Source: Candidatus Krumholzibacteriota bacterium
GTDB lineage: Bacteria; Krumholzibacteriota; Krumholzibacteriia; Krumholzibacteriales; Krumholzibacteriaceae
DNA: 64,000 bases
NCBI GenBank assembly: GCA_016932415.1
Contig: JAFGCX010000009.1
Location: forward strand, 56,219-120,218
Reading direction: 5' to 3'
Position numbers and translations under genes: made by a program. Below the pieces are notes generated by a model that was given only the letters and a program-made list of their open reading frames with translations, did not search any database and was not told where the DNA came from. Each line of letters begins with the position of its first letter. Position 1 is the first letter of the stretch. This document shows, in pieces, positions 25,692-34,229 of the stretch.

Positions 25692-26696
25692 TTGTCTGTG
25701 AAAGAATCGACTCAGCATAGAAACGCGGGAATAGATATTCTCAGAGCCGCGGGCTGTCTATACATAGTCGGGTTCTGGCATTTATTGGATTATACCAACG
25801 CGGTGGTACATTACAATAATCCAGTGACTCTCAGACTGACCTATATCATTCTTGGCACCTTTATCTTTGTTTCAGGATATTATGTCGGGCTGAGATTCAA
25901 AACTACAAGCAGGAATGATATAATCGGCTTTTACAAAAAAAGACTGATAAGAATCTATCCTCTTTATCTTATCGCTATTCTGCTGTTTGCGATGCTTCAA
26001 CTATCCGATGTAAGAACGTCTCTGAAAGCTGCCTTCCTGATCTCAATGATTGTCGGAAAATCCCCACCGACCTTATGGTTTATCGCTCTGCTGATGACCT
26101 ATTACGTGATATCGCCATTGATCATTTATGCTGTCAAGGCATTGAATACATTCGGGACGATCTTGTCTTTTGCGCTATTTATCGCGTGTCTGATGATATT
26201 ATTCTACATTACAGGACGGCCGGATCTCAGAATGATCGTATATTTCCCTTCCTACCTTCTCGGCATATATGTAGCGGACAGGAAAATCGATAATACCGTA
26301 AAGGGGCATATGATTCTTATTCCAGTTGTCGCGACCATATTTCTTTCATTCCTGGAATTTCAATATGTTTTTCTTGAGATCACTACTAAAACAATAATGA
26401 TATTGTTATGTTCATTCCTTGTTTTTAGAACCGGATACAATATAAAAATATCATCGAATAGATCATATAAAGGTGTATTGATTTTAAGCTATTCAAGTTA
26501 CTGCATGTATCTTTTTCATCGTCCGGTATATATTGTTTTGAAAAAACTGTATTTTCCCGCGGAGATGGCGTACCAGGTCGTCTACCTGGTCATATTATGC
26601 GTCCCATGCGTGATCCTGGTGTCATATATTCTTCAGAGGACTTACGATAATATTATTGGAATGCTGAAAAGAAGCCCCGCTCCCGGAATCCACTGA
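25692..26696 (+). CDS. Acyltransferase 3 family membrane protein
   Basis: A 334-aa integral membrane acyltransferase of the OafA/NodX type (PF01757-like), with about 10 helices. The N-terminus has GIDILRAAGCLYIVGFWHLL with the family's characteristic histidine, followed by KKRLIRIYPLYLIAILLF. These enzymes O-acylate surface sugars across the inner membrane. The start is TTG at 25692 (GGAG five bases upstream) or GTG at 25698; no ATG fits. It is convergent with the GT2 gene. Confidence 0.88.
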   Translation: MSVKESTQHRNAGIDILRAAGCLYIVGFWHLLDYTNAVVHYNNPVTLRLTYIILGTFIFVSGYYVGLRFKTTSRNDIIGFYKKRLIRIYPLYLIAILLFAMLQLSDVRTSLKAAFLISMIVGKSPPTLWFIALLMTYYVISPLIIYAVKALNTFGTILSFALFIACLMILFYITGRPDLRMIVYFPSYLLGIYVADRKIDNTVKGHMILIPVVATIFLSFLEFQYVFLEITTKTIMILLCSFLVFRTGYNIKISSNRSYKGVLILSYSSYCMYLFHRPVYIVLKKLYFPAEMAYQVVYLVILCVPCVILVSYILQRTYDNIIGMLKRSPAPGIH

Positions 26697-26731
26697 TCAG
26701 AGCCAGATATTATTGACAATAATCTGACGAT

Positions 26732-27862
26732 CTAACCTGCGGTTTTTTTCCAGCGGGCATCAGGATCAGAAAAAAGATATTTGTACAAGCCGATCACGGC
26801 AGCAGAGTTCAATGATAAAAACAATGAGAAAAAATTGAGTAACCTGTTGTTTTTCAGCCGGCTGCTGAGCAAAGTAATAGATCCTGAAATATAGATGGCG
26901 ATCTGGATCCAGAAGAGGATGATATACAAGGTGCTTGACGCCAATCCGGATGTGACGGCGGAGATAACCAAAGCGTACGGTACGAAAAGGCGAAACCATT
27001 TGTGGGAGACAGATTGGAAGAATATCCTGTTTTTAAAAGGATTCAGTGACCACCGGTTGTTTGAAAAGAATTGGAAATTCCCGGTCAGTGTCCTCACCTT
27101 TCTCCGGAATTCAATCCCGATCCTTGCCGACGGATCGTCATACGCGATTGCTTCTGATTCAAAAATGACCCTGTATCCCTGCCTTAAAACCTGGGCCGGA
27201 ATCGCCACATCATCGAGGATAGTATCGTCAGGAATGGGGGAGACCAACTTTCGCCTGACGGCATAGATCGCTCCCGTCGCTCCCAGTGTGGAGTCGACCA
27301 TTGATTCGGCTGCCCTGAGCATCTTTTCGTATTTCCAGTATAGTCCTATATTCGCGTCCGAATCATTTTCTCCGGCGGATAACACGAGTTCTCCGCTGAC
27401 GCATCCTACAGCCGGATCATCGAAGTTTCTGACAAGTTTTTTAAGCGAATCTTTCCTGTATATCTGCCTGGCATCCGAAAAGACTATGATATCATTCTTG
27501 GTCTTCTCCAGAGCCTTATTGATCTGATGCGGTTTGCCGTGATTTTCCGTGTCCTCTATAAACATGATATCCATTTCTTCCTTCAGGATATCATTCGTTT
27601 TGTCAGTGGAACCGTCCGATACTACGCAGATATCAAGGCTTCCCCGGGGATAATCGAGTTTTCTGCAGTTTTCCAGTTTGGCAGCGATAGTATCCTCTTC
27701 GTTATACGCTATAATGATCATCGTGACGGAAGGAAGCACCGGGTCATCACTTATCAGTGGAGGGTTTTTCCTTATTCTGGCCAGGCTCACGATGATGAGA
27801 GGATAAGCCAGGTAGGTGTATACGATAAAGGCGGCTGATATCCAGAATAAACAGATAATCAC
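26732..27862 (-). CDS. GT2-family membrane glycosyltransferase
   Basis: A 376-aa GT-A-fold processive-type transferase. An N-terminal helix is followed by the nucleotide-sugar site TMIIIAYNEEDTIAAKL and DICVVSDGSTDKTNDIL, the DxD-like FSDARQIY, the base-side DDVAIPAQVLRQGYRVIFE, and RRKVRTLTGNF in place of QxxRW. About three C-terminal helices follow. Resembles synthases that polymerise or start a glycan at the membrane. Last gene of the minus-strand set, 46 bp after the PP-loop gene. Confidence 0.9.
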   Translation of the reverse strand: MIICLFWISAAFIVYTYLAYPLIIVSLARIRKNPPLISDDPVLPSVTMIIIAYNEEDTIAAKLENCRKLDYPRGSLDICVVSDGSTDKTNDILKEEMDIMFIEDTENHGKPHQINKALEKTKNDIIVFSDARQIYRKDSLKKLVRNFDDPAVGCVSGELVLSAGENDSDANIGLYWKYEKMLRAAESMVDSTLGATGAIYAVRRKLVSPIPDDTILDDVAIPAQVLRQGYRVIFESEAIAYDDPSARIGIEFRRKVRTLTGNFQFFSNNRWSLNPFKNRIFFQSVSHKWFRLFVPYALVISAVTSGLASSTLYIILFWIQIAIYISGSITLLSSRLKNNRLLNFFSLFLSLNSAAVIGLYKYLFSDPDARWKKTAG

Positions 27863-27908
27863 GATTAATCGCTATCCATGGTTAAAGAACACGGGTTCTA
27901 TTCGTTCC

Positions 27909-28907
27909 CTATTTAAAGCCATCGAGTTTTTTCTTTACCATGTCTATTGTCTTATGGTCAGGCTTTTCTTCGAGTCTTTTTATTGCCTCATCGCGGTCCA
28001 TATATCCAGCCCGCACCAGCCCGGCCAGCTCAAACGCGTATGGATGGAATCCGAATCGTTTTAAATGAATGTCTATCCCCATGGAATTGAGAATACAGTT
28101 TGTCGAGTTCGGGTCGGTGTCTTCGGGTTTTTTCCAACCCAGGGACTTGATGTGCTCAAGGATCTTATCCTCATCGTACTCAAGAAAAGCGAGGGGACTG
28201 ATATTATGAGGGAATCTTTCCGGCGTGCTGAAATGTTTTTCGGTCAAAAAGTAGTTATCGATCTCGTCGCCGACGACAGTTTTCATCGGCACCGTGAACT
28301 GTGCCTGCATGGTTCTGATCATATCGGGATTGTTATGGAATATTGAAGCCTCGATAGGAGCCTGCCCGGGCGACCATCCGTAGATGATAAATGGGATGCT
28401 GCTTTCTATCGCGTATCTGAGCGCGACGAACTTCACTATTCCCATGCAGGTCGTGCAAATGGAGCTGGCTCTTTCCAGTCCTTTTCTCGAGTAGATATCT
28501 TCCTTCGCGCTGTGACGAAATAGCTTGCCCAGCGTGTCCATCCTGGGTTTGTAGATGATATGATCCACACCCAGTCCCTCCACGACATTGCGGATGTTAT
28601 CGAGTGATCTGGGGGAAATAAATCCGTTATCCATCGTCATGGCCAGAAAAGAGATATTGTACTTTTCTTTTAGTACAGCCATCGTGAAAGTCGAATCCTT
28701 ACCACCGCTGTATGCCATAATGGCATCGTATTCTCCGGCTTTCTTCTTTTCGGCAAGAAGTTTTTCAAAACGACCGCGGTACTTCTCCATGGATTGTCTG
28801 AGGCGGTCGATACCCTTGAACCTTTTGCAGAAGTTGCAGACGCCATCTGAATCAAACTGTATGCCCGGGTAGGTTTCCGGGAGGACACATCTCGTACAAC
28901 GTTTCAT
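27909..28907 (-). CDS. PP-loop ATPase, N-acetyl sugar amidotransferase-like (WbpG type)
   Basis: A 332-aa adenine-nucleotide alpha-hydrolase. Four cysteines at the N-terminus (CTRC at 4-7 and CNFC near 24-27) look like a zinc site. The PP-loop AYSGGKDSTFTMAVL is near residue 65, with a further CTTCMG near 130. WbpG-family proteins use ATP and ammonia to make acetamidino sugars in LPS synthesis, usually with HisH/HisF-like partners. None is present; NadE, a ligase and an ACP are the neighbours instead. Ribosome site GAGGAG, seven bases from the ATG. Confidence 0.82.
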   Translation of the reverse strand: MKRCTRCVLPETYPGIQFDSDGVCNFCKRFKGIDRLRQSMEKYRGRFEKLLAEKKKAGEYDAIMAYSGGKDSTFTMAVLKEKYNISFLAMTMDNGFISPRSLDNIRNVVEGLGVDHIIYKPRMDTLGKLFRHSAKEDIYSRKGLERASSICTTCMGIVKFVALRYAIESSIPFIIYGWSPGQAPIEASIFHNNPDMIRTMQAQFTVPMKTVVGDEIDNYFLTEKHFSTPERFPHNISPLAFLEYDEDKILEHIKSLGWKKPEDTDPNSTNCILNSMGIDIHLKRFGFHPYAFELAGLVRAGYMDRDEAIKRLEEKPDHKTIDMVKKKLDGFK

Positions 28908-28978
28908 GATCCGGCTCCTCAGGCCAGGCTGGTGTTACGACCTGGATCGGCCTGGCAAATATTTACAATAAGTCCCCA

Positions 28979-29953
28979 TTATAAGACCAATTCAGGAGAA
29001 GGAGGCATCATTCTAAGTGTCTCCGTCGCCTTTTTCTTTCTTGCAAAATCATTCCAGGCCCGATCTATCTGCTCGACCGTCAAACCTGTCACTTCTGATG
29101 TTTTTTCAATTGAAATATCATTAAGCATGGCGAACATTACAAGATCAAGCGTCTCATATGGCATGCAAAAGTAGAAATCCTTGTCACTGACAGGAAGGCT
29201 GTACGTGTCAGGACTCGGTGTCCGTGATATGATCTCCTGTGGGACTCCGAGATGTTTTCCCAGATCGAAAACCTGTTTCTTGTATAGATTGGTCAAAGGC
29301 TCTATATCGACTCCGCCATCACCGTATTTTACGAAAAATCCCTGGATCGTCTCTGGCAGGTTGGTTGTACCACAGACGATATAATATCTTTTTTCTGCTT
29401 CATAATACATCTGAGTCATTCGCACTCTCTGCTTTATATCGTTGGCAGCCATCATCTTAAGGTAGTCCTTATGAGCCAGCCGTTTTGTCTCTATCTTTCC
29501 GTCTTTCTTCTCGAGCTCAAGATGATAGGTGCTTATCCTGTCTCTTTCCAGGAGGTCCTGGGGAAGGGTCAGCCTGAATTTCATGTCACCGTCATAGTCG
29601 GGGAAGTACTTCTCGACGATGGAATTCCTTTTCGCGTAGACACCAAATCCTGTCAGCATCGTAGTGATCGCGACCTCCTGGTATTTGATACCAAGTGATT
29701 CAGCGCATTTTCGGCCAAAATCCCGACTGTCAGGGCTCGAGTCCTTCTCGGGCAGAATTACACCGAAGACCCTTTCGGGACCGAGTGCCCGAACAGAGAG
29801 GGCGGCAGCGACCGAAGAATCGATCCCCCCGCTGAGGCCGATAATTATACCCTTTCTATGGAATACATTCTGCACCTGATCGCGAATGAATCCAGCTAAC
29901 TGGTCTGCGAGTTTCCCCGGGTCAATATCGAGTACGTATTTCGTGAATTCCAT
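28979..29953 (-). CDS. nadE: NH3-dependent NAD+ synthetase-like protein
   Basis: A 324-aa PP-loop amide ligase. It has the ATP pyrophosphatase loop GLSGGIDSSVAAAL near residue 40, the second ATP segment GTTNLPETIQGFFVKYGDGG, and EPLTNLYKKQVFDLGKHLGV as in NadE. No N-terminal glutaminase domain exists, so it would use free ammonia. It is about 50 residues longer than typical NadE, with an insertion around residues 100-150. It may supply NAD or, given its neighbours, have a specialised amidation role. Ribosome site GGAGG before ATG. Confidence 0.85.
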   Translation of the reverse strand: MEFTKYVLDIDPGKLADQLAGFIRDQVQNVFHRKGIIIGLSGGIDSSVAAALSVRALGPERVFGVILPEKDSSPDSRDFGRKCAESLGIKYQEVAITTMLTGFGVYAKRNSIVEKYFPDYDGDMKFRLTLPQDLLERDRISTYHLELEKKDGKIETKRLAHKDYLKMMAANDIKQRVRMTQMYYEAEKRYYIVCGTTNLPETIQGFFVKYGDGGVDIEPLTNLYKKQVFDLGKHLGVPQEIISRTPSPDTYSLPVSDKDFYFCMPYETLDLVMFAMLNDISIEKTSEVTGLTVEQIDRAWNDFARKKKATETLRMMPPSPELVL

Positions 29954-30003
29954 TTTTTCTTTTCCTCCATCTTGCCTGATTTCCTGGTCTGTCCGCCAGT
30001 TTT

Positions 30004-31554
30004 CTATTTAAGGCCTTTAACGGTTATTTTCCCGGTCGAAGTCTTGGGAAGAGATTCTCTGAACTCTATATATTTTGGAATCATGAAGTCTTCAAGGTTC
30101 CTGGCGCAATGAGAAAGGATCTTCTTCTCTGAAAGGTCAGTCCCTTTCCTGAGTACTATATAAGCTTTGATAGCTTCGCCGAGAAGTTCATCGGGCACTC
30201 CGACGACAGCCGCTTCCAGAACGCCTTCAATGGAATATAGCGTGTTTTCGATTTCTTTTGGGCTTATTTTTTCTCCCCGGCTTTTGATAATATTATCCAT
30301 CCTCGACACAAAATATAGAAATCCTTCATCATCCATTCTGAAAAGGTCTCCAGTATAAAGCGATTTTTCCCATGAGTACAGACCGGGTCTGAGCCGTTCT
30401 TCGGTTTCTTTCGGAAGATTCCAGTACCCCATCATAACGTTTGATCCGCGGACTACGAGTTCTCCGATCTTTCCAGGCTGATCGATCACCCTGTCTTCCT
30501 CATCAACCAGATATACTTCTTCATTCGGCATTCCTTTGCCTACAGAATCCGGTCTTCGAGCCAGTTCAGATGGCGGGAGGTATGAGACTCTTTTGCATTC
30601 GGTGAGCCCATACATCGAATATATCGATGTCGAAGGAAATATTCTTTGAAGACCTTCAATATGACTTATAGGTAAAGCGGCAGCCGTATTGGTCACGTAA
30701 CGAAGGAAGGAGAAATCTTCCTTGTCAAGATCCTGCATCTGAAGAAGTATCGCCGAAATAGTAGGGACTATGGGAAATCCGGTCACTTTCTCTTTTTTAA
30801 GGCTGTTTATCACTGCGTAGGGATAGGAAAACGATCTTTCCAGTACGACGGTTCCTCCGAACTGGGCAGCCATGAGTATCTGGTAGAGACCATAATCGAA
30901 AGAGAAGGGAAGCAGATTCAGTATGATGTCGTTCTCGGTATTTTCGAGATAAGTAGTGATAGAAGTCGATGCCGAGACCATGTTGTGATGAGTCAGCATG
31001 ACACCTTTCGGGTTTCCCGTCGTCCCCGAAGTATATATAAGGGCCGCCAGATCGATATCGATCGTTTTGATCGAAGGGGGAGAATCGCAACTATTGTCCA
31101 TTACTTCTTCCCAGGGCATGAGTCGGATTTTATCCGGTACGGGGCTGAGCGTTCCGGTATCAGTGACGCCGGTCGATATCACAGTACGTAATGACGGAAT
31201 ATCAGCAAGAATATCATGGACAGCTTTCCATCTCGATCTGTGAGCTATCAGACAGGAAGCTCCACAGTCGTTGAGGATGTATTTGATCTTTTGTGACTTT
31301 GTTGTCGGGTTTACGACAAAAAAGATGCACCCGGCCTTCAATATTCCCCAGACACTTATTATCGTTTCGATCGAATTGTCTATCAGGACAGCTACCCTGT
31401 CGCCATATTTTACTCCACACGATTGAAGCTCGGCGGCAAGGCTGTTTGCCGCTTTATCTATATCGCCAAACGTATACCGATTCGCGCCCTGAATGATCGC
31501 GGGCTTTTCATTCAGGCGCCAGGCACTGTTTTCGAGAAATTTATGAACGAGCAT
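30004..31554 (-). CDS. AMP-forming acyl/aminoacyl ligase (ANL family)
   Basis: A complete 516-aa adenylating enzyme. The A3 loop is YTSGTTGNPKGVMLTHHN near residue 175; A5 is SMYGLTECKRVSYLPP near 300; A7-A8 includes YTGDLFRMDDEGFLYFVSRM; the A10 catalytic lysine is in KTSTGKITV near the C-terminus. It lies 38 bp after an acyl carrier protein gene, so the natural reading is that it loads an acyl or amino acid onto that carrier. The ATG at 31554 has no clear ribosome site, unlike its neighbours. Confidence 0.92.
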   Translation of the reverse strand: MLVHKFLENSAWRLNEKPAIIQGANRYTFGDIDKAANSLAAELQSCGVKYGDRVAVLIDNSIETIISVWGILKAGCIFFVVNPTTKSQKIKYILNDCGASCLIAHRSRWKAVHDILADIPSLRTVISTGVTDTGTLSPVPDKIRLMPWEEVMDNSCDSPPSIKTIDIDLAALIYTSGTTGNPKGVMLTHHNMVSASTSITTYLENTENDIILNLLPFSFDYGLYQILMAAQFGGTVVLERSFSYPYAVINSLKKEKVTGFPIVPTISAILLQMQDLDKEDFSFLRYVTNTAAALPISHIEGLQRIFPSTSIYSMYGLTECKRVSYLPPSELARRPDSVGKGMPNEEVYLVDEEDRVIDQPGKIGELVVRGSNVMMGYWNLPKETEERLRPGLYSWEKSLYTGDLFRMDDEGFLYFVSRMDNIIKSRGEKISPKEIENTLYSIEGVLEAAVVGVPDELLGEAIKAYIVLRKGTDLSEKKILSHCARNLEDFMIPKYIEFRESLPKTSTGKITVKGLK

Positions 31555-31592
31555 AATTTTTATAGATGAAAAGTAATGGGGAAACCGCCTGG

Positions 31593-31838
31593 TTAACCCT
31601 TTTTTCTTCCGACATACTCAACAAGCTGGTTCAGCGAATCAAAATTCTCCGGTACCAGTTCATCATCAGACACTTCAATATTGAATTCATCTTCTATAAA
31701 ACCGACAAGTTCGAGGATTCCCGTGGAATCTATTATTCCCGATTCGAGGAAGGAATCACCATCGCCGAGCGAAGCGTCATCCGATCCGAAAAGGAAGTTT
31801 TCTATTATGAAACCCTTGATCTTTTCCCTTACTTCCAA
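31593..31838 (-). CDS. Acyl carrier protein-like (81 aa)
   Basis: A small acidic helical protein of the phosphopantetheine carrier family. The attachment serine is in SGIIDSTGILELVGFIEDEF, i.e. DST rather than the usual DSL. The following EDEFNIEVSDDELVPENF matches helix III of ACPs. The start is TTG at 31838 with a strong AGGAGG six bases upstream; no ATG fits. Carries an intermediate as a thioester for the adjacent ligase. Confidence 0.88.
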   Translation of the reverse strand: MEVREKIKGFIIENFLFGSDDASLGDGDSFLESGIIDSTGILELVGFIEDEFNIEVSDDELVPENFDSLNQLVEYVGRKKG

Positions 31839-32027
31839 GTAGATCCTCCTGAAAATATTATAATGCCGTTCTTACCCAGCGATTCTTTACGATGAGAACC
31901 ATTGTATTTTACACCAGAGATCAAAAGAAGCAAGAAAAAGTCCAAATCCCGTGAAAAATAACAGAAAAACCGGATTATGCTATTCGAGCAGAAAAAGAGG
32001 GTCTGATCAGGTGATCTGTTTAGATGG

Positions 32028-32675
32028 TCATATAAGTCCATTGAGGAATGGGTTTTGACGCTTTTCAATGCCTATTGATGTCGATGGACCATGGCCGCAG
32101 TAAACGACTGTTTCGTCAGGCAGGGAGAAAAGTTTTGACCTTATTGAGGAGATTAGCGTGTCCATGTCACCTCCGAAAAAATCGGTCCTTCCAATCGATC
32201 GAGCAAAAAGGGTGTCGCCGACAAAAACGGCACCGTTCAAGAGAATACTTATTCCTCCAAGAGTATGCCCGGGAGTCTCTATTATCTCTCCCTCAAGATC
32301 GCCAAAAGTGACCTTATCACCATCGGTCAGCTTACTGATCGCTTTCGGAGTCCTCACTGTGCCGAGTCCCCATAATGGAGCATCCTCGATCGATTTGATC
32401 ATTGTCTCCATATCTTTCTGGTCGATAAAGACATCTATTTCGAATCTGCGTGAAATCTCTTCAGCTGCCGCCATATGGTCGCTGTGACCATGCGTCAGGA
32501 TTATTTTCACGGGGTGGAGTCTTTCCGACGCGATACGGCCAGAGATCACTCCGGCGTCACCGCCTGGATCTATTATGACAGTCTCCATCGTCCTAACGCA
32601 GGAAACCAGGTAGCAGTTGGTCGCGAGCGGTCCGACTACCAGTTCGTCGATTTTTATTGAGTCATCGAGGTTCAC
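32028..32675 (-). CDS. Metallo-beta-lactamase-fold hydrolase, glyoxalase II-like
   Basis: A 215-aa binuclear-metal hydrolase. It has VGPLATNCYLVSC at the N-terminus, LTHGHSDHMAAAEEI (HxHxDH) near residue 63, ETPGHTLGGISI near 133 and VVYCGHGPSTSIGIEKRQNP near the C-terminus, the layout of hydroxyacylglutathione hydrolase-like enzymes. The frame is open to 32756, but GTG 32675 sits four bases after GGAGGAG and is clearly the start. It follows the ferredoxin gene by 16 bp. It may hydrolyse a thioester; the partner is unknown. Confidence 0.9.
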   Translation of the reverse strand: MNLDDSIKIDELVVGPLATNCYLVSCVRTMETVIIDPGGDAGVISGRIASERLHPVKIILTHGHSDHMAAAEEISRRFEIDVFIDQKDMETMIKSIEDAPLWGLGTVRTPKAISKLTDGDKVTFGDLEGEIIETPGHTLGGISILLNGAVFVGDTLFARSIGRTDFFGGDMDTLISSIRSKLFSLPDETVVYCGHGPSTSIGIEKRQNPFLNGLI

Positions 32676-32691
32676 TTCTCTCCTCCATGCG

Positions 32692-32919
32692 TCAATCAGA
32701 GCCTTGCCCCGGATCAAGCGATTCAGGGCAATGAAGAGCTCCCGTCGGACAGACAATCGCCGCCTGCCCGCAGGGGCGGCATCGCTCCGGAAACGACCTT
32801 AAGGCCATCCCTTCGATAATGAGCGCTTCACTCGGGCAGACGGCAGAACATACGCCACACGCTATGCAGAGCGCGCGGTTGATTATAATTGTATTTTCAG
32901 CATTGCAATTGCCTGACAT
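32692..32919 (-). CDS. 4Fe-4S ferredoxin-like protein
   Basis: A 75-aa iron-sulfur protein. The first cluster motif is CIACGVCSAVCP. The second is CRPCGQAAIVCP, where the third Cys of a regular CxxCxxC is replaced (CxxCGQAAIVCP), so the second cluster may be unusual or absent. ATG 32919 is preferred over an upstream TTG at 32952. It lies 66 bp after the geranylgeranyl-reductase-like gene, a common electron-donor pairing for that flavoprotein family. Confidence 0.85.
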   Translation of the reverse strand: MSGNCNAENTIIINRALCIACGVCSAVCPSEALIIEGMALRSFPERCRPCGQAAIVCPTGALHCPESLDPGQGSD

Positions 32920-32984
32920 GATGATTATAACCTTTTTGCCGGGGTTTTTCAAATATCTGTAATAAAAATCCTATATCTTTCCTG

Positions 32985-34229
32985 TCAATGGGATCTTTCA
33001 GGACGAGGCCAGGTGATCTTGGCCGATATCTTATCCCTGGCAAGCAGTAGCAAGGTCTTGAAAGCTATTGAAGGACAGAACTTTGTGAATACCCTGAGTA
33101 TTCTCAGAGGATCGACCCCCGTTCTGTCGATCAATCCGGGTTCCCTGCTGAGTCCTTCGAGGATCTTCTCCAGGCTGTCGTCATCGAGGGTGTAGAATAT
33201 CTGTGCCGTCTGGTAAAACAGATCATTGATCCTCCCGTCAGTCTTTTTCCAGTTTCTGGAATACTCCTTTAAAATTTCACGCGAGCCAGTCTTTTTTTCC
33301 ACCGCTCTGGCGACACTGACTGACGCGGATTCGGCTGCATTGAGAGCCTGTAGAATTCCTCCGCCAGTCAACGGATTATTCTGGTTTGCCGCCTCGCCGA
33401 CGGCGATATATCCGTCTACGGCGAGTTCCGGAAGACCTTTTGCCACTTCGCAGCCGCCGACTACAAGCCTTTTTCTTATTCCTTCCGGGCAACGATATTC
33501 AAGAAAATTGTCGAGATATTCGACGGCACTCCTTCCGGCGGACAGCAGCGGCGATATTCCCACTCCGATATTCGCTGTCATCGAATCTTTCGGGAAGATC
33601 CACCCGTATCCCCCGGGTGAATGTTTCGATCCAAGGTGAAACTCAATGAATCTTTTCCGGACATCTACTCCCTCAATCGTTTCCTGCGCGCAAACGAGTA
33701 TCTCTGATGGAGTGATATTCTTTTTTAATCCGGCCCATCGGGGAGATAGAGATTCCACCCCATCGGCGCCTACTACAACTATCGATCGGATGGCAGACTC
33801 GTTTCCTGTTTTCAGGTCGATCATATTGACTCCTGATATTCCCGTTTTATTTCTGATCAGGCCTGTAGCCTGGCAGGAAGTGCGCAGAACCGCGCCAGCC
33901 CTTACAGCTTCACTTGCAAGGTGTTCATCGAACCGGGCGCGATCGAGGATATAACCGATTTCAGGCAACTCGATCTCAAACCTGCGGCCATACGGGGAGA
34001 CGATAGTTATTCCATTGACTACTGAAGATATGAAACGCCGATCGATATCGATAAGGTTATTGACCTGTGAGGCGGGACCGACCGCTTCCGCGCAACGGAC
34101 GGGGAATCCGACTTTCTCTCTTTTTTCAAGGAGGATTACTGAAAATCCCCTGCCCGCGACACGAGCGGCGACTCTCGATCCGGCAGGACCGGCTCCGATG
34201 ACTATGACATCACAGGTCTTGCGTCTCAT
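32985..34229 (-). CDS. Geranylgeranyl reductase-family FAD oxidoreductase
   Basis: A 414-aa flavoprotein. The dinucleotide fold CDVIVIGAGPAGSRVAARV is at the N-terminus, followed by KVGFPVRCAEAVGP, the substrate-side YGWIFPKDSMTANIGVG near residue 205, and the second FAD motif AVGEAANQNNPLTGGGILQA near 275. The family saturates isoprenoid chains (lipids, quinones, polyprenols). The nearby ferredoxin could supply electrons. Its ATG overlaps the stop of the outer-membrane gene by one base (TGATG). Confidence 0.92.
   Translation of the reverse strand: MRRKTCDVIVIGAGPAGSRVAARVAGRGFSVILLEKREKVGFPVRCAEAVGPASQVNNLIDIDRRFISSVVNGITIVSPYGRRFEIELPEIGYILDRARFDEHLASEAVRAGAVLRTSCQATGLIRNKTGISGVNMIDLKTGNESAIRSIVVVGADGVESLSPRWAGLKKNITPSEILVCAQETIEGVDVRKRFIEFHLGSKHSPGGYGWIFPKDSMTANIGVGISPLLSAGRSAVEYLDNFLEYRCPEGIRKRLVVGGCEVAKGLPELAVDGYIAVGEAANQNNPLTGGGILQALNAAESASVSVARAVEKKTGSREILKEYSRNWKKTDGRINDLFYQTAQIFYTLDDDSLEKILEGLSREPGLIDRTGVDPLRILRVFTKFCPSIAFKTLLLLARDKISAKITWPRPERSH

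Noticed and set aside
26712-26727. ATTATTG-A-CAATAAT dyad between the convergent acyltransferase and GT2 genes
   Set aside because: One-base loop and all A/T except one pair; too weak for a terminator and expected by chance in AT-rich DNA.
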